Translations under genes and position numbers: made by a program
The notes under the pieces: model-generated
Told to the model about the DNA's origin: nothing
The model's database searches: none
What the model saw: only the letters and a program-made list of their open reading frames with translations
Shown: piece after piece, positions 34,646 through 43,151 of the stretch
Position numbering within the stretch: position 1 is the stretch's first letter
How the letters are laid out: the number at the start of each line of letters is the position of its first letter
Assembly: GCA_964502175.1 (NCBI GenBank)
Contig: CAZCVE010000038.1
Coordinates: 1 to 64,000, forward strand
Direction: 5' to 3'
Origin: JAFLCL01 sp964502175
GTDB lineage: Bacteria > Myxococcota_A > Polyangia > Polyangiales > Sandaracinaceae
DNA: 64,000 bases

Positions 34646-35856
34646 GTCTCCAAGGCCGACAGCACGTCGGCGACGAGCTCGTCGGTGTCCTCGAGGCCCA
34701 CCGCGTAGCGCACGAGGTCATCGCTCATGCCGAGCGCGAGGCGCTCCTCGCTCGACAGCTCGAAGAAGCTCATCAGCGCGGGCTGCTCGACGAGCGACTC
34801 GACGCCGCCGAGGCTCGGCGCGATGCGAGGGATCTTCATCGCGTCGACGACACGACCCACCGACGCGAGGTCGCCCTTCACGGCGAACGTGACGACGCCT
34901 CCGAAGCCGCTCATCAGCGCCTTGGCGACCGCGTGGCTCGGGTGCGACGGCAGACCCGGATACCAGACGCGGCGGATGCGCGGATGCCCCTCGAGCGCCT
35001 GCGCCAGCGCGAGCGCGCTGCGGTTCTGCTGCGCGACGCGCACGGCCAGCGTCTTGACACCGCGGTGGATGAGATACGCCGCGTGGGGATCGAGCACGCC
35101 GCCGAGCACGTGCCGCGCGTCGCGCACCATCGACACGAGCCCCTCGGGACCCGCGACGACACCGCCGAGCACGTCGTTGTGACCGCCGAGGTACTTCGTC
35201 GCGCTGTGCAGCACGAGGTCGATGCCGTGCTCCGCCGGGCGCAGGTTGATCGGCGTCGCGAACGTCGCGTCGATCATCGTCTTCACGCGCCGCGGCTTGC
35301 AGATCGCGCTCATGCGATCGAGATCGAGCACCGTCTGGTAGGGGTTGGTCGGCGCCTCGCTCACGACGAGGCGCGTGTCCTTGGTGAGCGCGGCCTCGAG
35401 CGCGTCGAGGTCGGCGGGCGGCACCAACGTCGAGGTGACGCCGAAGCGATCGAGGAAGCTCGTCACGAACTGGCGCGTGCGCCGGTAGCAGTCCGAGAAC
35501 AGCACCACGTGCGAGCCCGCCTTCGTGAGCGCGAGGATGCTCGTCGTCACTGCGGCCATGCCGCTCGAGAACGCGAGCGCGTCGGCGGTGCCCTCGAGCG
35601 CGGCGACCTTCTGCTCGAGCGCGCGCACGGTCGGGTTTCCGTAGCGGCCGTACTCCTCGCGCCCCTCGCCCCCGTGGCCTTCCATGTAGCGGACGAGGTC
35701 TCTGGTGTCGTCGAACGTGTACGTGGCCGTCTGCACGATCGGCTCGGCGAGCGCGTGGTGCGCGCGCGACCGCGACTCGCCTCCGTGCACGGCGCGGGTC
35801 GCCTGCGTCGCGCCGGAGAACTGCTTGATCCCGGTCTTCGCGTGCTCGTCGCTCAT
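34642..35856 (-). CDS. cystathionine gamma-synthase/lyase family PLP enzyme
   Basis: 404 residues from the ATG at 35856. Cys/Met-metabolism PLP fold: YGRYGNPTVRALEQKVAALEGTADALAFSSGMAAVTT, and the Schiff-base Lys221 in LHSATKYLGGHNDVLGG. The SSGMAA and SLGGVESLVEQP segments are typical of MetB/CGL. Could be cystathionine gamma-synthase, gamma-lyase or a homocysteine-forming sulfhydrylase; sequence alone does not decide. With the cysteine synthase 2 kb away it suggests sulfur amino-acid interconversion. Confidence 0.9.
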   Translation of the reverse strand: MSDEHAKTGIKQFSGATQATRAVHGGESRSRAHHALAEPIVQTATYTFDDTRDLVRYMEGHGGEGREEYGRYGNPTVRALEQKVAALEGTADALAFSSGMAAVTTSILALTKAGSHVVLFSDCYRRTRQFVTSFLDRFGVTSTLVPPADLDALEAALTKDTRLVVSEAPTNPYQTVLDLDRMSAICKPRRVKTMIDATFATPINLRPAEHGIDLVLHSATKYLGGHNDVLGGVVAGPEGLVSMVRDARHVLGGVLDPHAAYLIHRGVKTLAVRVAQQNRSALALAQALEGHPRIRRVWYPGLPSHPSHAVAKALMSGFGGVVTFAVKGDLASVGRVVDAMKIPRIAPSLGGVESLVEQPALMSFFELSSEERLALGMSDDLVRYAVGLEDTDELVADVLSALET

Positions 35857-35948
35857 CGCTCGCTGCTCCTCGCTCGGTCGGGGTGTACTACTGCGGTGTG
35901 ACGCCCGGATGTCGAGCCGGCTGGGAGATTGCGTATACACTGGGGCGC

Positions 35949-37889
35949 ATGCACGCCTTCGGAGCTTCTTGGTCTTCTCTTCGGTCTGCGCTCTTGTGCA
36001 CCTTCCTCGGCGCCACGCTCGCGCTCGCGGCCTCGGGATGTGCGAACGGCAACGGCGACGCGCGCGACGCGGGCGGTCGACGCACCGACTCGAACGTCCC
36101 GCCCGGCACCGACACCGGCGTTCCCACGATGATGGGAGACGTGTGCGGTCCTGCGGGCGAGTCGTGCTGCGCGGGTCGCACGTGCGAGCTCGGCCTCCGC
36201 TGTGGCCGCGGCGACGTGTGCTGCGTCGGCCCCGGCTCGCCGGTCGCGTGTGATGGCGTCTCGGACTGCTGCACCGGCTTGGCCTGTCAGGGCGGCGCGT
36301 GCTGCGCGCCCCGCGGCGGAAGCTGCAGCGGCGCGAGCGACTGCTGCACCGGCATGGTCTGCTCGAGCGGTGTCTGCCGAAACCCCGAGACGGACGACAT
36401 CGACGGCCCCGGCCCCGGTGGTCCCGGCGACTCGAGCGACTGCGGCGGCGTGGGCGGCATGTGCTGCGCGGGCTTCACGTGCCGCTCGGGCAACGTGTGC
36501 GATCCGACGAGCGGCATGTGCGTCGCGTGCGGCGACGCGGGCGAGCGCTGCTGCGACGGCGCGAGCTCCTGCGGCCGTCCGACGCTCTCCTGCGACGGAA
36601 CGAACTGCGTCGAGGTCACCGACCCGATGTACGCGTGCGGCGAGATCGATCAGCCCTGCTGCGGCCCGATGGGTCGCCCCGGCGGCACCGACTGCACGGG
36701 TGATCTCACGTGCTCGCCCGGCGGCATGTGCATCCGCTCGACCGACACCGGCGGCATGGGCGAGCCGTGCACGCCGCGCGGCACCTGCGACGGGGGCATG
36801 ATCTGCGATCGCTCGACGGGCACGCCCTCGTGCACGATGCCGCCCGACGACTGCGGTCGCGACATGCAGATGTGCTGTGACACGAACATGGACTCGATGC
36901 CCGACGCGTGTGAGGGCTCGCAGAACTGCCAGTTCGGAACGTGCTCGATGTGCCGCGGGCCGAGCCTCTCGTGCTTGCTCGATGGCGTGCCGATCATCGG
37001 CGGCGGCGGCTGCTGCAACGGCTCGGTGTGTCGTCCGGCGCCGATCGTTCCGCGCTGCTGCTCGGGCGCCGGCTCGACGTGCACGAACTCCACCGACTGC
37101 TGCGGCTTCATGCAGTGCATGGACGGCATGTGCACGGCGGGCCGCGAGGGTCAGTTCTGCACCGACAGCTCGGAGTGCGGCGAAGGCCTCACCTGCAAGA
37201 CGTTCACGTGTCAGCCCGAAGAGGACGGCTCGATGAGCATGGGCATGGGCATGATGGGCGACATGTGCATGACCTCCATGGACTGCGGCATGGGCCTCGT
37301 GTGCACGGACTTCATGTGCACGAGCGGGATGGAGATGTGCATCGAGGCGCCGATGGCGTGCACGGGCGAGGGCACGTGCTGTGACGGTCTGTCGTGCGCG
37401 CCCGCGCCGAACGAGGGCGAGCCCACCACGCCGCCGCCCACGCGCTGCTGCTCCGCGGCCGGCACGTCGTGTGACGACCACTACGACTGCTGCGGCGAGA
37501 TGCTCTGCAACGAGGGCATGTGCGAGTGCCAGGCCGAGGGCGCGCTCTGCTACTCGGATCAGGACTGCTGCGAGGGCTTCGGCTGCGTCGGCGGCAACTG
37601 CGTCGACATCTCCGACTGCCGTCGTGAAGGCCAGAGCTGCACGGGCATCGGCGACTGCTGCGGCATCCAGAACTGCAGCCCGCGCTCCTTCGGCGGGACG
37701 ATGCGCTACTGCGGCCTCGGCGCCGGCGAGCGCTGCGACGACGCGACGGACTGCGTGGGCCTCCAGGAGTGCGTCGACGGCGCGTGCGAGTGCAAGCGCA
37801 TGGGCGACGAGTGCGCGAGCAGCGTCGACTGCTGCGGCTCGCTCATCTGCATGGACGGCAGCTGCGCGATGCCCGGCTCGATGATGTGA
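35949..37889 (+). CDS. large Cys-rich lipoprotein
   Basis: 646 residues from the ATG at 35949. A Sec/lipoprotein signal (RSALLCTFLGATLALAASGC) and a Thr/Asp linker (DARDAGGRRTDSNVPPGTDTG) lead to a series of small Cys-knot-like units built on SDCCTGLAC, GSCSGASDCCTGMVC and DCCGxxxC patterns, with Met/Gly-rich spacers (SMSMGMGMMGDMCM). This CC-rich motif family is common in myxobacterial surface proteins. All visible Cys are probably in disulfides. TACACT 7 bases before the start suggests a leaderless transcript. Exact function unknown; surface adhesion or structural role possible. Confidence 0.8.
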   Translation: MHAFGASWSSLRSALLCTFLGATLALAASGCANGNGDARDAGGRRTDSNVPPGTDTGVPTMMGDVCGPAGESCCAGRTCELGLRCGRGDVCCVGPGSPVACDGVSDCCTGLACQGGACCAPRGGSCSGASDCCTGMVCSSGVCRNPETDDIDGPGPGGPGDSSDCGGVGGMCCAGFTCRSGNVCDPTSGMCVACGDAGERCCDGASSCGRPTLSCDGTNCVEVTDPMYACGEIDQPCCGPMGRPGGTDCTGDLTCSPGGMCIRSTDTGGMGEPCTPRGTCDGGMICDRSTGTPSCTMPPDDCGRDMQMCCDTNMDSMPDACEGSQNCQFGTCSMCRGPSLSCLLDGVPIIGGGGCCNGSVCRPAPIVPRCCSGAGSTCTNSTDCCGFMQCMDGMCTAGREGQFCTDSSECGEGLTCKTFTCQPEEDGSMSMGMGMMGDMCMTSMDCGMGLVCTDFMCTSGMEMCIEAPMACTGEGTCCDGLSCAPAPNEGEPTTPPPTRCCSAAGTSCDDHYDCCGEMLCNEGMCECQAEGALCYSDQDCCEGFGCVGGNCVDISDCRREGQSCTGIGDCCGIQNCSPRSFGGTMRYCGLGAGERCDDATDCVGLQECVDGACECKRMGDECASSVDCCGSLICMDGSCAMPGSMM

Positions 37890-37928
37890 CCTGAAGGATC
37901 CGCGCCAGGGCCCTTGGCCTGGCGCGGG

Positions 37929-38837
37929 TCACCGCAGGTAGCGCTCGCCGCCGTCGCACAGGATCGTGACGATGCGGGTGCCGGGCTTGAAGCGCTTGGC
38001 GATCTCCACCGCGGCGTGCACGTTCGCGCCCGCGCTCGTGCCGACGAAGAGGCCTTCTTCTTTGGCGAGTCGGCGCTGCGCGCGCTCGGCGGCGACGTCG
38101 CTGACGGTGACGACCTCGTCGAGGAAGGAGCGATCGAGGACCTCGGGGACGAAGCCTGCGCCGAGGCCTTGGATGCCGTGGAGGCCGGGCTTGCCGCCCG
38201 TGAGCACGGCCGAGCCGCGCGGCTCGACGCCGACGAAGTGAACGTCGGCCTTGCGCTGCTTGATGATGCGGGCGACGCCCGTGATGGTGCCGCCCGTGCC
38301 GACGCCCGCGACGAACGCGTCGATCGCGCCGCCGGTCGCGCGCCAGATCTCTTCGGCCGTCGTCTTCGCGTGCGCGTCGGGGTTGGAGGCGTTCGCGAAT
38401 TGCCGAGGCATCACGGCGTTCTTGGTCTCGGCGAGCAATTGCTCCGCCCGCTCGACCGCGCCCGCCATGCCCTCTTCGGGCGGCGTGAGCACGCACTCGG
38501 CGCCGTACGCCTGGAGGATCTGCCTGCGCGCGAGGCTCATGTCTTCGGGCATGACGAGCACGCACTGGTAGCCGCGCACCGCGGCGATCATCGCGAGCGA
38601 GATGCCGGTGTTGCCGCTCGTCGCCTCGATGATCGTGGCGCCTTCGCTGATCTCCCCGCGCGCCTCGGCGTCGAGGATCATCTGCAGCGCGGGCCGATCC
38701 TTCACGCTGCCGGCCGGGTTGAGGTTCTCGAGCTTCACGACGACCTCGGCGCCCTTCGCAGGCGACATGCGCCGCAGGCGAACGAGGGGCGTGTTGCCGA
38801 TGAGATCGAGCACCGAGTCGTAGATGCGGTCGTGCAT
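37929..38837 (-). CDS. cysK: cysteine synthase / cystathionine beta-synthase-like
   Basis: 302 residues from the ATG at 38837. Fold-type II PLP enzyme: IGNTPLVRLRRM, Lys46 in NPAGSVKDRPA, the TSGNTGISLAM substrate loop, GTGGTITGVARIIK for the phosphate, and EGLFVGTSAGANVHAA. Makes cysteine from O-acetylserine (or O-phosphoserine) and sulfide. No CBS regulatory domain. It is convergent with the Cys-rich lipoprotein gene. Confidence 0.92.
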   Translation of the reverse strand: MHDRIYDSVLDLIGNTPLVRLRRMSPAKGAEVVVKLENLNPAGSVKDRPALQMILDAEARGEISEGATIIEATSGNTGISLAMIAAVRGYQCVLVMPEDMSLARRQILQAYGAECVLTPPEEGMAGAVERAEQLLAETKNAVMPRQFANASNPDAHAKTTAEEIWRATGGAIDAFVAGVGTGGTITGVARIIKQRKADVHFVGVEPRGSAVLTGGKPGLHGIQGLGAGFVPEVLDRSFLDEVVTVSDVAAERAQRRLAKEEGLFVGTSAGANVHAAVEIAKRFKPGTRIVTILCDGGERYLR

Positions 38838-38934
38838 GTTCGCCGCGACTCTACACGCCAGCCCTTCGGCACGCAGGCGGCGGGTTGATCGCCGGAATCG
38901 CGCGGTGTCATCCTCGACGCGAAGAGGAGGCAGC

Positions 38935-39330
38935 GTGCGCGCAACATTCGCGACGGCGACGAGACGGACCGAGCGCCGGGCGCGCCTCGTGCGCGTCAGC
39001 CCGCGTGGCGACGCGGTCGATGTCGTCGCGAGCTGGCCGCGCCTCACGAGCAACGACCGCTTCGCGATGGCCCCTGGGCACGACGGCGCCCTCTACATCG
39101 CTGGCAGCAACCGCGGCGCACACGCCGTGGTTCGTCTGGCAGCTTCGCGCTTCGGTACATTCCGGGTCTCTGGCTTCGCGGTGGGCCCCGGGCGTGTGAT
39201 TCCCGAGCAGATCCACGCCAATCAACACGGACTGACCGTGATGGTCGAGCACGGGCGGAGTTTCCGCGCGCGCGCGTACGAAGAGCGTGACTTCGTTCGT
39301 CTGCCCACGGCGGCGGAGCGATGCTTCTGA
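38935..39330 (+). CDS. short protein, perhaps remnant of a beta-propeller protein
   Basis: 131 residues from a GTG at 38935 with GAGGAGG four bases before it. There is no signal peptide although its downstream neighbours are lipoproteins. The sequence (RRARLVRVSPRGDAVDVVASWPRLTSNDRFAMAPGHDGALYIAGSNRGAHAVVRLAA...) looks like the last blades of a propeller protein. The good ribosome site with a headless product suggests an internal deletion that joined an old start region to a C-terminal part. Overlaps the next gene by 10 bases. Less GC-biased codons. Confidence 0.5.
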   Translation: MRATFATATRRTERRARLVRVSPRGDAVDVVASWPRLTSNDRFAMAPGHDGALYIAGSNRGAHAVVRLAASRFGTFRVSGFAVGPGRVIPEQIHANQHGLTVMVEHGRSFRARAYEERDFVRLPTAAERCF

Positions 39331-40655
39331 GGACTTGGAAGACCGCCCCGCTCCTCGTCGTCGTTCTCGTCCTCTCCACCTGCTGTGACTCTCAGCCAGT
39401 GCCCGAGGATGCGAGCTTCGACGCAGGGACTGATGCGAGCAGCGTGTCGCGGGACGCTGCGCGAACCGATGCTCCACGTGACGTAGGGAACGACATCGGT
39501 ACGGACGTTCGATTCGAGGGCGACCCGGAGTTCGTACCGCTTCCCCTCCCTGGCGTGACTGACGAGCGCGACATCGTGCTTCGAGCGCGCCATCCCGACC
39601 GCTTCCCCGTCGCGGGATGGTTCTCATGCAGTGGATCCGTCCCGTCGTGCCGTCAGATGGAGCGCGGCGCCACTCGCGCCAGGCCATCTCGAATCTTCTC
39701 GACGCGCGAGGGCCCCTGGGCGTGGATGTTGGCCGTTTCGGCAGCGGGACACACCTACGATGCGGTGGGGCCAGTCGCCGGTCCGCTCGCCGGCATCTGG
39801 CGGCGGCCACTCCGCAACATCGCTGAGGGCGGGGCATCGTTTGGCGCGTCATGGCATACGGCATCCCAGGGAACGGCCGCGTTTGCCGTGAGCCACGACC
39901 ACGATGGCGCGCACGACGAGCGTGTCTATGTGGCGGCCCTCCACGACATCGGCGCTGCCGAGGTGCCGCGGTACGTCGTCGACATGCGCGTGAACGGTCG
40001 TGGTTTCCAGCGACTGTGGGTCTCCGACATTGCCGTCCTCGGGGAAGTACAGCCCGACCTGAGCCTGTATCTCTGGCGACTCGACCAGGACACCTTCCAG
40101 GTCGCAGACGACCGGGACGCGGTGCCCGGATTGCCGCAGAACGAGTTCCTCGTCGGTGACCGAGTGTTCTACGAGGCTTGGGCGTCTCTCGACGAGACGC
40201 GCCTGGCGATGACAGGCTGGGATCTCCCCACGCGCGCCGTGGTCGACATCACGCCGGATGACGTTGGCGCGTTCGTCACAGACGGAGTCGACATGGCCTG
40301 GGTTCAGCTCTACGACCAAGACATCGAAGGAAACTATGGCCGTATCGAGCTCTGGGGCATGCCCGTGTCAGCCGAGCCCGACCCTGCAGGTCACGCGACC
40401 CTCATCGTCGCCGACATGCCCATTCGGCCTTACGAGCCGCTCTTGGGGGGAAGTCTGTATGCCTATTACCGCCGCGAAGAGGGGATGATCGGCACGGTGA
40501 CCGTCATTCCGCTTCGAGGCGGGCCGTCCCGCACCTTCCAGACGCCGGACGGTGCCAACATCACAGCGCTCCTCTACCTCGACGAGACGAACCTCTTCGT
40601 CCGCTCCGGCCCAGATGTCTACTGGGTCGACCCTCGCGAACTGCCGGAGATCTGA
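39321..40655 (+). CDS. hypothetical lipoprotein, propeller-like
   Basis: 444 residues. Signal MLLRTWKTAPLLVVVLVLSTCC with a Cys at residue 21-22, then a long Asp/Thr/Ala-rich linker (DASFDAGTDASSVSRDAARTDAPRDVGNDIGTDV). The rest is beta-rich with repeated Trp/Tyr-containing strands (VAGWFSCSGSVPSC, VSHDHDGAHDERVYVAALHDIG, LYLWRLDQDTFQVADD, YAYYRREEGMIGTVTVIPL), compatible with a beta propeller. Function unknown. Belongs to a three-gene group (38935-41190) with a codon style different from the surroundings. Confidence 0.75.
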   Translation: MLLRTWKTAPLLVVVLVLSTCCDSQPVPEDASFDAGTDASSVSRDAARTDAPRDVGNDIGTDVRFEGDPEFVPLPLPGVTDERDIVLRARHPDRFPVAGWFSCSGSVPSCRQMERGATRARPSRIFSTREGPWAWMLAVSAAGHTYDAVGPVAGPLAGIWRRPLRNIAEGGASFGASWHTASQGTAAFAVSHDHDGAHDERVYVAALHDIGAAEVPRYVVDMRVNGRGFQRLWVSDIAVLGEVQPDLSLYLWRLDQDTFQVADDRDAVPGLPQNEFLVGDRVFYEAWASLDETRLAMTGWDLPTRAVVDITPDDVGAFVTDGVDMAWVQLYDQDIEGNYGRIELWGMPVSAEPDPAGHATLIVADMPIRPYEPLLGGSLYAYYRREEGMIGTVTVIPLRGGPSRTFQTPDGANITALLYLDETNLFVRSGPDVYWVDPRELPEI

Positions 40656-40656
40656 C

Positions 40657-41190
40657 ATGCGTGTTCTCCTCGTGGACCGTTGCTCCGTGAGGAGGATGGC
40701 CGTCGTCATGGTCATCTCGCTCGGAGCCGTCGCGGGCTGCGCCATCCCTCCGTTCGAGCCCAGCGCGTCGCCGGATGCGAACCTCCGAGATCTTCCGAGG
40801 GAAGATCAGGAGACGTTCTGTCGAGAGGCTGCCGCGTATCTCACGGCACACGTGACCCGCGACGAGTTCGAGTCAGCTCGGTGTCTCTACGAGGCGCTGA
40901 GCGGAGGCTCGTTCGGGGCGCCCTGGTATGCACCCGTCGACGACGTCGCGAGCTGCGAGGCGTACGTCGAACGCTGCAGGTCGCTGAGCCCGTCCTGGCG
41001 CTTCGTGGACGATTGCTCTCACTACGACGTCACTGTGCGCGCCGAGGTGGAGTGCATCGAGCATCAAGTGATGACCGAGTGGCAGATCCTCTCGAGCGAG
41101 CTTCGCTGCGACATGTTCGGGACCCCCGCCTTGGGCGAGGTCTGGAACAGGGCGAGGCCTCCGGGGCTGGTCTGCCAGTACGCGCTGTGA
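40657..41190 (+). CDS. hypothetical Cys-containing lipoprotein
   Basis: 177 residues, starting one base after the previous stop. A lipoprotein signal is seen (RRMAVVMVISLGAVAGC, Cys near residue 28) from the ATG at 40657; an internal ATG at MAVVMV would also work. The mature part has about eight Cys (FCREAAAYL, SARCLYEAL, SCEAYVERCRSL, DDCSHYDV, VECIEH, LRCDMF, GLVCQYAL) that probably pair in the periplasm. No family recognised. Last gene of the atypical-codon group. Confidence 0.7.
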   Translation: MRVLLVDRCSVRRMAVVMVISLGAVAGCAIPPFEPSASPDANLRDLPREDQETFCREAAAYLTAHVTRDEFESARCLYEALSGGSFGAPWYAPVDDVASCEAYVERCRSLSPSWRFVDDCSHYDVTVRAEVECIEHQVMTEWQILSSELRCDMFGTPALGEVWNRARPPGLVCQYAL

Positions 41191-41263
41191 GTCGTCCGCC
41201 GCCCGAACGTGTCGTGGCGAACGGTGCTGGTTGAGGCGGCCGGACCTGTGGCACCCTCGTCGG

Positions 41264-41674
41264 ATGCGACCGCGTGCGTGGCGTGTGCTGGCCCTGGCGA
41301 TCGGGTCTGCGTTCCTCTGGGCGCTGCTCGTGCCCGTGCTCGATCACGCTGCCGCGCAGGATCGCGCGGGGCGTCGCGGTGGCGGCGGTGGCGCGCAGCG
41401 CGCCGAGAAGACCGAGAGCGAGCGCGAGGCCGATCCGGACGCACCCGACACCTCGGACAGCGCGGACGTCGATGCGACCTCGCGCGAGGTGAACGAGGGC
41501 GGCGAGAAGGTGAAGGTCATCGAGTTCTCGGGCTTCGACGTGAACGGTCGCCTCAAGTCGCCGCAGCTCCTCTACTTCCTCAACCGCGTGCGCGCCGAGT
41601 TCGACCGGCCGCGGTTGCCGCACCGATCGTTCGTGCCCGAGATGGAGCGATCCACCCAAGCAGACGGGTTCTGA
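41264..41674 (+). CDS. small secreted protein upstream of the AgmX-like gene
   Basis: 136 residues. Sec signal MRPRAWRVLALAIGSAFLWALLVPVLDHAAAQ with an AxA-type site near residue 31. Gly/Arg and acidic low-complexity segments (GRRGGGGGAQRAEKTESEREADPDAPDTSDSADVD) follow, then a more ordered C-terminus (KVKVIEFSGFDVNGRLKSPQLLYFLNRVRAEFDRPRLPHRSFVPEM). Lies 15 bases before the AgmX/PglI gene and is probably co-transcribed; may be a periplasmic partner. Confidence 0.75.
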   Translation: MRPRAWRVLALAIGSAFLWALLVPVLDHAAAQDRAGRRGGGGGAQRAEKTESEREADPDAPDTSDSADVDATSREVNEGGEKVKVIEFSGFDVNGRLKSPQLLYFLNRVRAEFDRPRLPHRSFVPEMERSTQADGF

Positions 41675-41689
41675 AGGAGTCACGACGCG

Positions 41690-43051
41690 ATGGCGGTCCG
41701 AGCCGAAGAGAGACATCTGCGCGTGGCGCTCGTGTGGGCGGGCGCGCTCCACTGGGAAGAGACGTACACGCGGCACGAGCCGGTGATCCTCCCCGAGAGC
41801 GTGCTGCCGATCGGCGCGTTCGGCGGTGCGACGAAGCAGACGCTCCTCACCACGTCGGGCGCGGGCTACTCGCTCAGCCCGCTCGCGGGCCTCGGCGGCT
41901 CGGTGTGGCTCTCGGGTGTGCGCCGCGAGGTCCACGAGCTGTTTCCTCCGGGAGGGGGTGGCCAGCCCACCGCGATCGGACCGGACGACTACGGCGTCGT
42001 CACGATCGGCGGCGTCGCGATCTTCTTCCAGATGATCAAGGCCGCGCCGCGCGCGCGACGACAGCCGTTCGCCACCGACGTCGCGTTCATGGCGACGGTG
42101 ATGCTCTCGCTCTTCGTGCACGCGTCGATCGGCCTCGTGCTCAAGATCGCGCGCGACGAGATGCCGCCTGCGGATCCGCTCGAGCTGCCGATCGATCTCG
42201 TGCGGCGCTTCATGGTCACGCCGCCCCCCGAAGATCTCGTTGAGCCCGAGCGTCAGTCGGGCGGCACGGACACCAACGATCCGGGCATCCAGGATCGTGA
42301 AGAGGCGGGAGGCCGTCAGGCCGAGGGTGAAGAGGGCCGCGTCGGCGAGGAGAACGCGACGCAAGAGCAGACCGAGATGGAAGGCCCGGTCAACGGCGGC
42401 GCGGCGGCGCGCGTGCGATCGATGGGCCTCCTCGGCGTGCTCGCGCAGCCCAACACCGAGGGCAGCCCGCTCGCGGCGCTGACGGAAGGCCCGAGCGTCT
42501 CGGACATCCTCGGCGGCCTCGGCTCGAGCCGAACGGTGTTCGGTCGTGGCTCGGGTGGAACGGGCCTTCGCGGCTCGGGCGGCGGCGGCGGCGGCACGGG
42601 CCCCGGCACGTTGTTCGGCGGTGGCGGCGTGGGCACCGGCGTGGGCGCAGGCAACGGCTCGGGCGGCGGTCGTGGTCGTGGTGGACCGGGCGCGCCGGGA
42701 CATGGACGCGGCGAGGTCGTGGTGCGCGTGCAGACCGAGCGTCCGCGCGTGAGCGGCTACCTCTCGCCCGAGCAGATCATGCGCGTCGTGCGGCAGAACT
42801 CGGCGGCGATCCGCTACTGCTACGAGAGCGAGCTCCAGCGTCAGCCGAACCTCCGCGGCCGCATCGAGATCGGCTGGCGCATCAACCGCGAGGGTCGCGT
42901 CACCACGTCGCGCGTCGCGCGCTCGACGATGAGCAACGCGCGCGTCGAGGGCTGCATCGTGCGTCAGGTCCGCAACTGGCGCTTCGATCAGCCCGACGGC
43001 GGCGAGGTCGACGTCGTGTTTCCGTTCATCTTCGGCGCGACTGGCGGCTGA
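41690..43051 (+). CDS. AgmX/PglI C-terminal domain protein (TonB-like)
   Basis: 453 residues; AAGGAG precedes the ATG. The N-terminal 120 residues are soluble and beta-rich. A TM helix follows at about 126-150 (VAFMATVMLSLFVHASIGLVLKI), then a Glu/Gly-rich region with (GGG)n linkers (GTGLRGSGGGGGGTGPGTLFGGGGVGTGVGAGNGSGGGRGRGG). The C-terminal domain PEQIMRVVRQNSAAIRYCYESELQRQPNLRGRIEIGWRINREGRVTTSRVARSTMSNARVEGCIVRQVRNWRF is the AgmX/PglI family, TonB-like proteins linked in Myxococcus to the gliding (Agl/Glt) machinery. The rest of the Glt set is not visible here. Confidence 0.9.
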   Translation: MAVRAEERHLRVALVWAGALHWEETYTRHEPVILPESVLPIGAFGGATKQTLLTTSGAGYSLSPLAGLGGSVWLSGVRREVHELFPPGGGGQPTAIGPDDYGVVTIGGVAIFFQMIKAAPRARRQPFATDVAFMATVMLSLFVHASIGLVLKIARDEMPPADPLELPIDLVRRFMVTPPPEDLVEPERQSGGTDTNDPGIQDREEAGGRQAEGEEGRVGEENATQEQTEMEGPVNGGAAARVRSMGLLGVLAQPNTEGSPLAALTEGPSVSDILGGLGSSRTVFGRGSGGTGLRGSGGGGGGTGPGTLFGGGGVGTGVGAGNGSGGGRGRGGPGAPGHGRGEVVVRVQTERPRVSGYLSPEQIMRVVRQNSAAIRYCYESELQRQPNLRGRIEIGWRINREGRVTTSRVARSTMSNARVEGCIVRQVRNWRFDQPDGGEVDVVFPFIFGATGG

Positions 43052-43151
43052 GTCGGTCTTCCCTTCGCGCGTGGGGCGGTGATATGCGCCTCGCATGCGA
43101 CGATCGGCGGCGTCGAGATCCCGTGGCGTGTCGCGTGCAACCGACACCTCC

